Assembly: GCA_003242645.1 (NCBI GenBank)
Contig: QGVC01000040.1
Coordinates: forward strand, 1-16,375
DNA from: Pseudomonadota bacterium
Lineage (GTDB): Bacteria; Pseudomonadota; Alphaproteobacteria; Rhizobiales; Hyphomicrobiaceae
Direction: 5' to 3'
DNA length: 16,375 nt
Shown here: piece by piece, positions 14,246 through 16,375 of the stretch
Layout of the letters: every line of letters starts with the position of its first letter
Position numbering within the stretch: position 1 is the stretch's first letter
The notes under the pieces: generated by a model
Database searches by the model: none
The model's input: the letters and a program-made list of their open reading frames with translations, nothing else
Told to the model about the DNA's origin: nothing
Position numbers and translations under genes: made by a program

Positions 14246-16375
14246 CCAAAGCATAGGCCCCGATACCAAGCTGCGCTCAGCAGTCTCGTCTACACGCGTC
14301 TTCACGGTCCCGTCGGGGCGACCATTTCTCCCGGCGGTGGCATCCGCTGTCCTCGCCGGTGATTTGCCCCGCCCAGGGGGCCCCCGCCCTGATCCTCTCG
14401 ACCTGCCGCGCTTCACGATTCTGTTGCCCACACGGCGCGCAGCCCGCGCATTGCAGGAGGCCTTCCGCGTCGCATCCGGTCACCGCGCGATTCTCCTGCC
14501 CAAGATCAGGCCACTCGCTGCCGTCGACGAGGATCTGACGCTTCTCACGAGCCTCGGAACACCGGACGGGGCTGCCTCGGATGGTGCGGACATTCCGCCG
14601 GCCATTAGCGAGGTCGAGCGACGGCTTGTTCTGACGGAGCTTGTGCTCCGTTGGACAGAGGTGATGCGCAGAGCAGGTGGTCCTCTCGTCCCCTTCGGAA
14701 CCACTGGCCTGCTCACCCCGGCACAGGCGGCAAACCTGGCGAAGGAGCTTACGCGCCTCCTAGACCTGATCGAGACGGAAGGCGTCAGCCTACATGGCCT
14801 CGCCGAGCTCGTGCCGGCGGAGCACTCGGAGCACTGGCAGAAAACACTCGAGTTCCTGAAAATCGTACTCGATTGGTGGCCGGCACACCTCGACGAGCGT
14901 GGCCTGATTTCACCGGCGGAGCGCCGCAATCGCCTGATCCGAGCAGAGGCCCAACGGTTCGCGGCTGACCCGCATCAGGGACCTGTCATCGTTGCTGGCA
15001 TTGCGCGCAGTAGTCCGGCTACAACCGAGCTGATCCAGGTGGTGCTCGGGCTGGAAAATGGAGCCGTCGTGCTGCCGGGCCTCGACCAATCGCTGGATGA
15101 GACGGGCTGGGCCCACGTCCAGGAGCATCCCGAGCATCCGCAATACGGGCTTGCCGACCTGCTCTCGCGGCTCGGGATCGCGCGATCGTCTGTGGAGGTC
15201 CTCCCGGGGTCTGAGCCCGGCCGGCGGGTATCCATGCGTGGTGCGCTGATCAGCGAGGCGCTCAGGCCCGCCAGCACAACCCATCTTTGGAGCCAGTTCA
15301 TCGACAAGGCAGATGCTGCGGTCATCCGCGAAGCCCTCGACGGGGTCGCGCTGATCGAGGCACCGACCTCCCAGGATGAAGCCGAGGTGATCGCGCTCAT
15401 TCTGCGGCATACACTCGAAGAACCGGGCCGCACGGCCGCACTCATCTCGCCAGATCGCCTGCTCGCCCGGCGCGTTGCGAACCGGCTGGAGAGCTGGGGG
15501 ATTTCGGTCGACGACTCGGCGGGGCGGCCGTTCCGCAAGACGGTGCCGGGCGCCTTTCTCGATCTGGTCATCCATGCCGCGAGCCGGAATTTCGAGCCGG
15601 CAGCCGTCATGGCCGTGCTCAAGCATCCACTGACACGTCTCGGCCTCCCAGCCGGCGACATCCGCCGCGCTGCCCGCGCACTCGAGCTGATCGCCTTCAG
15701 AACCGACTACTTCGGCCGTGGCCTCGACGGCATTGAAGCTGCGATCGAACGGGCCGATCTGCAGGTCGCCAGCAGGACGCGGCGTCAGCAAGCGGTCGTG
15801 CAGCTCAAGGACAGCGACTGGAAAGCCGCCCGCGACCTCGTCCGCCGTCTGCGGCAGGCTTACCAACCGCTTACGGATCTTTACGCCCGGTCCGAACCAC
15901 AGCCGCTCGCTAAATTCGTGCAGGCTCACGTCGCTGTTGCCGAAGCCTTGGCTCAGCTGCCGGACGGAAATGACAGCGGCTCACCGCTTTGGCAGGGTGA
16001 GGCTGGCGAGGCGGCATCGGTCCTTCTTGCTGGTTTGCTCGATCCGACGCTTGTCGCGCCGCGGATCACGGCTGCGGATTATCCGGACTTCTATCGCAGT
16101 CTGGTTGCCGACGAGAATGTGCGCACGTCATTGCCGGCGCATCCACGCCTGTTCATCTGGGGCCTGCTGGAATCCCGGTTGCAGTGCCCCGATGTCGTCA
16201 TCCTCGGTGGGCTGAACGAGGGGACTTGGCCCCATACCCCTGATACCGGTCCCATTCCCCCGGGCACACATGACGGGACTGGACTTCGTATTCTGCTTTT
16301 CCCTGGAACAAAAAAATCAGCAATATCCCGGTATGCCTTTTCTCGCTTCAAAAAAAATATACACTACTCTACAAT
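14232..16375 (+). CDS. addB: Double-strand-break repair protein AddB, 3' end outside the window
   Basis: The frame is open from the ATG at 14232 to the right edge with no stop (about 714 codons; full alphaproteobacterial AddB has roughly 1000 residues or more). AddB with AddA forms the helicase-nuclease that resects broken DNA ends before RecA loading. The N-terminus shows VFTVPSGRPFLPAVASAVL, then the degenerate helicase-like region with ILLPTRRAARALQEAF and ILLPKIRPL. Later segments include ALISPDRLLARRVANRL, a DDSAGRPF motif and VVILGGLNEGTWP (to 16232). The C-terminal nuclease domain and the Cys cluster would lie beyond the edge. The ATG lies inside the end of murU (14-base overlap), which suggests coupled translation; there is no strong ribosome binding site. 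The last ~140 bases are doubtful, see the separate entry. addA would be expected downstream. Confidence 0.9.
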   Translation, partial: MPPHDQSIGPDTKLRSAVSSTRVFTVPSGRPFLPAVASAVLAGDLPRPGGPRPDPLDLPRFTILLPTRRAARALQEAFRVASGHRAILLPKIRPLAAVDEDLTLLTSLGTPDGAASDGADIPPAISEVERRLVLTELVLRWTEVMRRAGGPLVPFGTTGLLTPAQAANLAKELTRLLDLIETEGVSLHGLAELVPAEHSEHWQKTLEFLKIVLDWWPAHLDERGLISPAERRNRLIRAEAQRFAADPHQGPVIVAGIARSSPATTELIQVVLGLENGAVVLPGLDQSLDETGWAHVQEHPEHPQYGLADLLSRLGIARSSVEVLPGSEPGRRVSMRGALISEALRPASTTHLWSQFIDKADAAVIREALDGVALIEAPTSQDEAEVIALILRHTLEEPGRTAALISPDRLLARRVANRLESWGISVDDSAGRPFRKTVPGAFLDLVIHAASRNFEPAAVMAVLKHPLTRLGLPAGDIRRAARALELIAFRTDYFGRGLDGIEAAIERADLQVASRTRRQQAVVQLKDSDWKAARDLVRRLRQAYQPLTDLYARSEPQPLAKFVQAHVAVAEALAQLPDGNDSGSPLWQGEAGEAASVLLAGLLDPTLVAPRITAADYPDFYRSLVADENVRTSLPAHPRLFIWGLLESRLQCPDVVILGGLNEGTWPHTPDTGPIPPGTHDGTGLRILLFPGTKKSAISRYAFSRFKKNIHYST
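16233..16375. other. Probable error-rich contig end inside addB
   Basis: After NEGTWP the translation departs from the expected AddB pattern (about D-P-W-L-S-R-P-M-R, then G-L-x-x-P-E-R-x-I-G and H-D-F). Pieces of that pattern seem to survive only if single bases are inserted or deleted: GGACTTC, then a stretch ending GGAAC, then an A run and ATCAG. The last 55 bases have 19 G or C (about 35%), far below the rest, with seven A at 16310-16316 and eight A at 16350-16357. This fits low-quality base calls at a contig edge. Confidence 0.7.

Overview
The window is a G+C-rich chromosomal segment of an alphaproteobacterium, most likely of the order Hyphomicrobiales (Rhizobiales). The evidence is the gene order: pckA divergent from chvI-chvG, then hprK, an EIIA-Man protein, HPr, ahcY, divL, a tsaE-amgK fusion, murU and addB. 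From memory this matches the chromosomal block of Agrobacterium and Sinorhizobium. Genus and species cannot be settled from the sequence. I see no tRNA, rRNA, CRISPR array, insertion sequence, phage gene or attachment site.

Layout. Bases 136-1374 (+) hold a protein with a weak PcfJ-like motif and unknown role. It converges on pckA (1415-3004, -), the gluconeogenic PEP carboxykinase, with an imperfect hairpin between the two stops. A 663-base gap (3005-3667) separates pckA from the divergent chvI. From 3668 to the end everything reads on +: chvI and chvG (acid and envelope-stress two-component system), a short hprK whose GTG start lies inside the end of chvG, manX (EIIA-Man), ptsH (HPr), ahcY (S-adenosylhomocysteine hydrolase), divL, tsaE-amgK, murU and a partial addB that runs off the right edge.

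How the genes fit together. ChvG/ChvI, HprK, EIIA-Man and HPr form a sensing and phosphotransfer module with no sugar permease nearby. This is the regulatory, incomplete type of PTS known from alphaproteobacteria, and it sits beside a central-carbon gene (pckA). DivL is a cell-cycle pseudokinase: the phosphoacceptor histidine of its H-box is a tyrosine. The TsaE-AmgK fusion and MurU join tRNA t6A synthesis to recycling of cell-wall MurNAc into UDP-MurNAc. AddB is the nuclease/helicase-like partner of AddA in double-strand-break repair; addA would be expected beyond the right edge.

The last ~140 bases differ from the rest. After the conserved NEGTWP motif of AddB the protein stops looking like AddB, base composition falls to about 35% G+C in the final 55 bases, and two long A runs appear. 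This looks like an error-rich contig end rather than biology. I found no clearly new multi-gene system. The best leads are the tyrosine H-box of DivL, the TsaE-AmgK fusion, the PcfJ-like orphan, and the structured non-coding regions upstream of chvI and ahcY.
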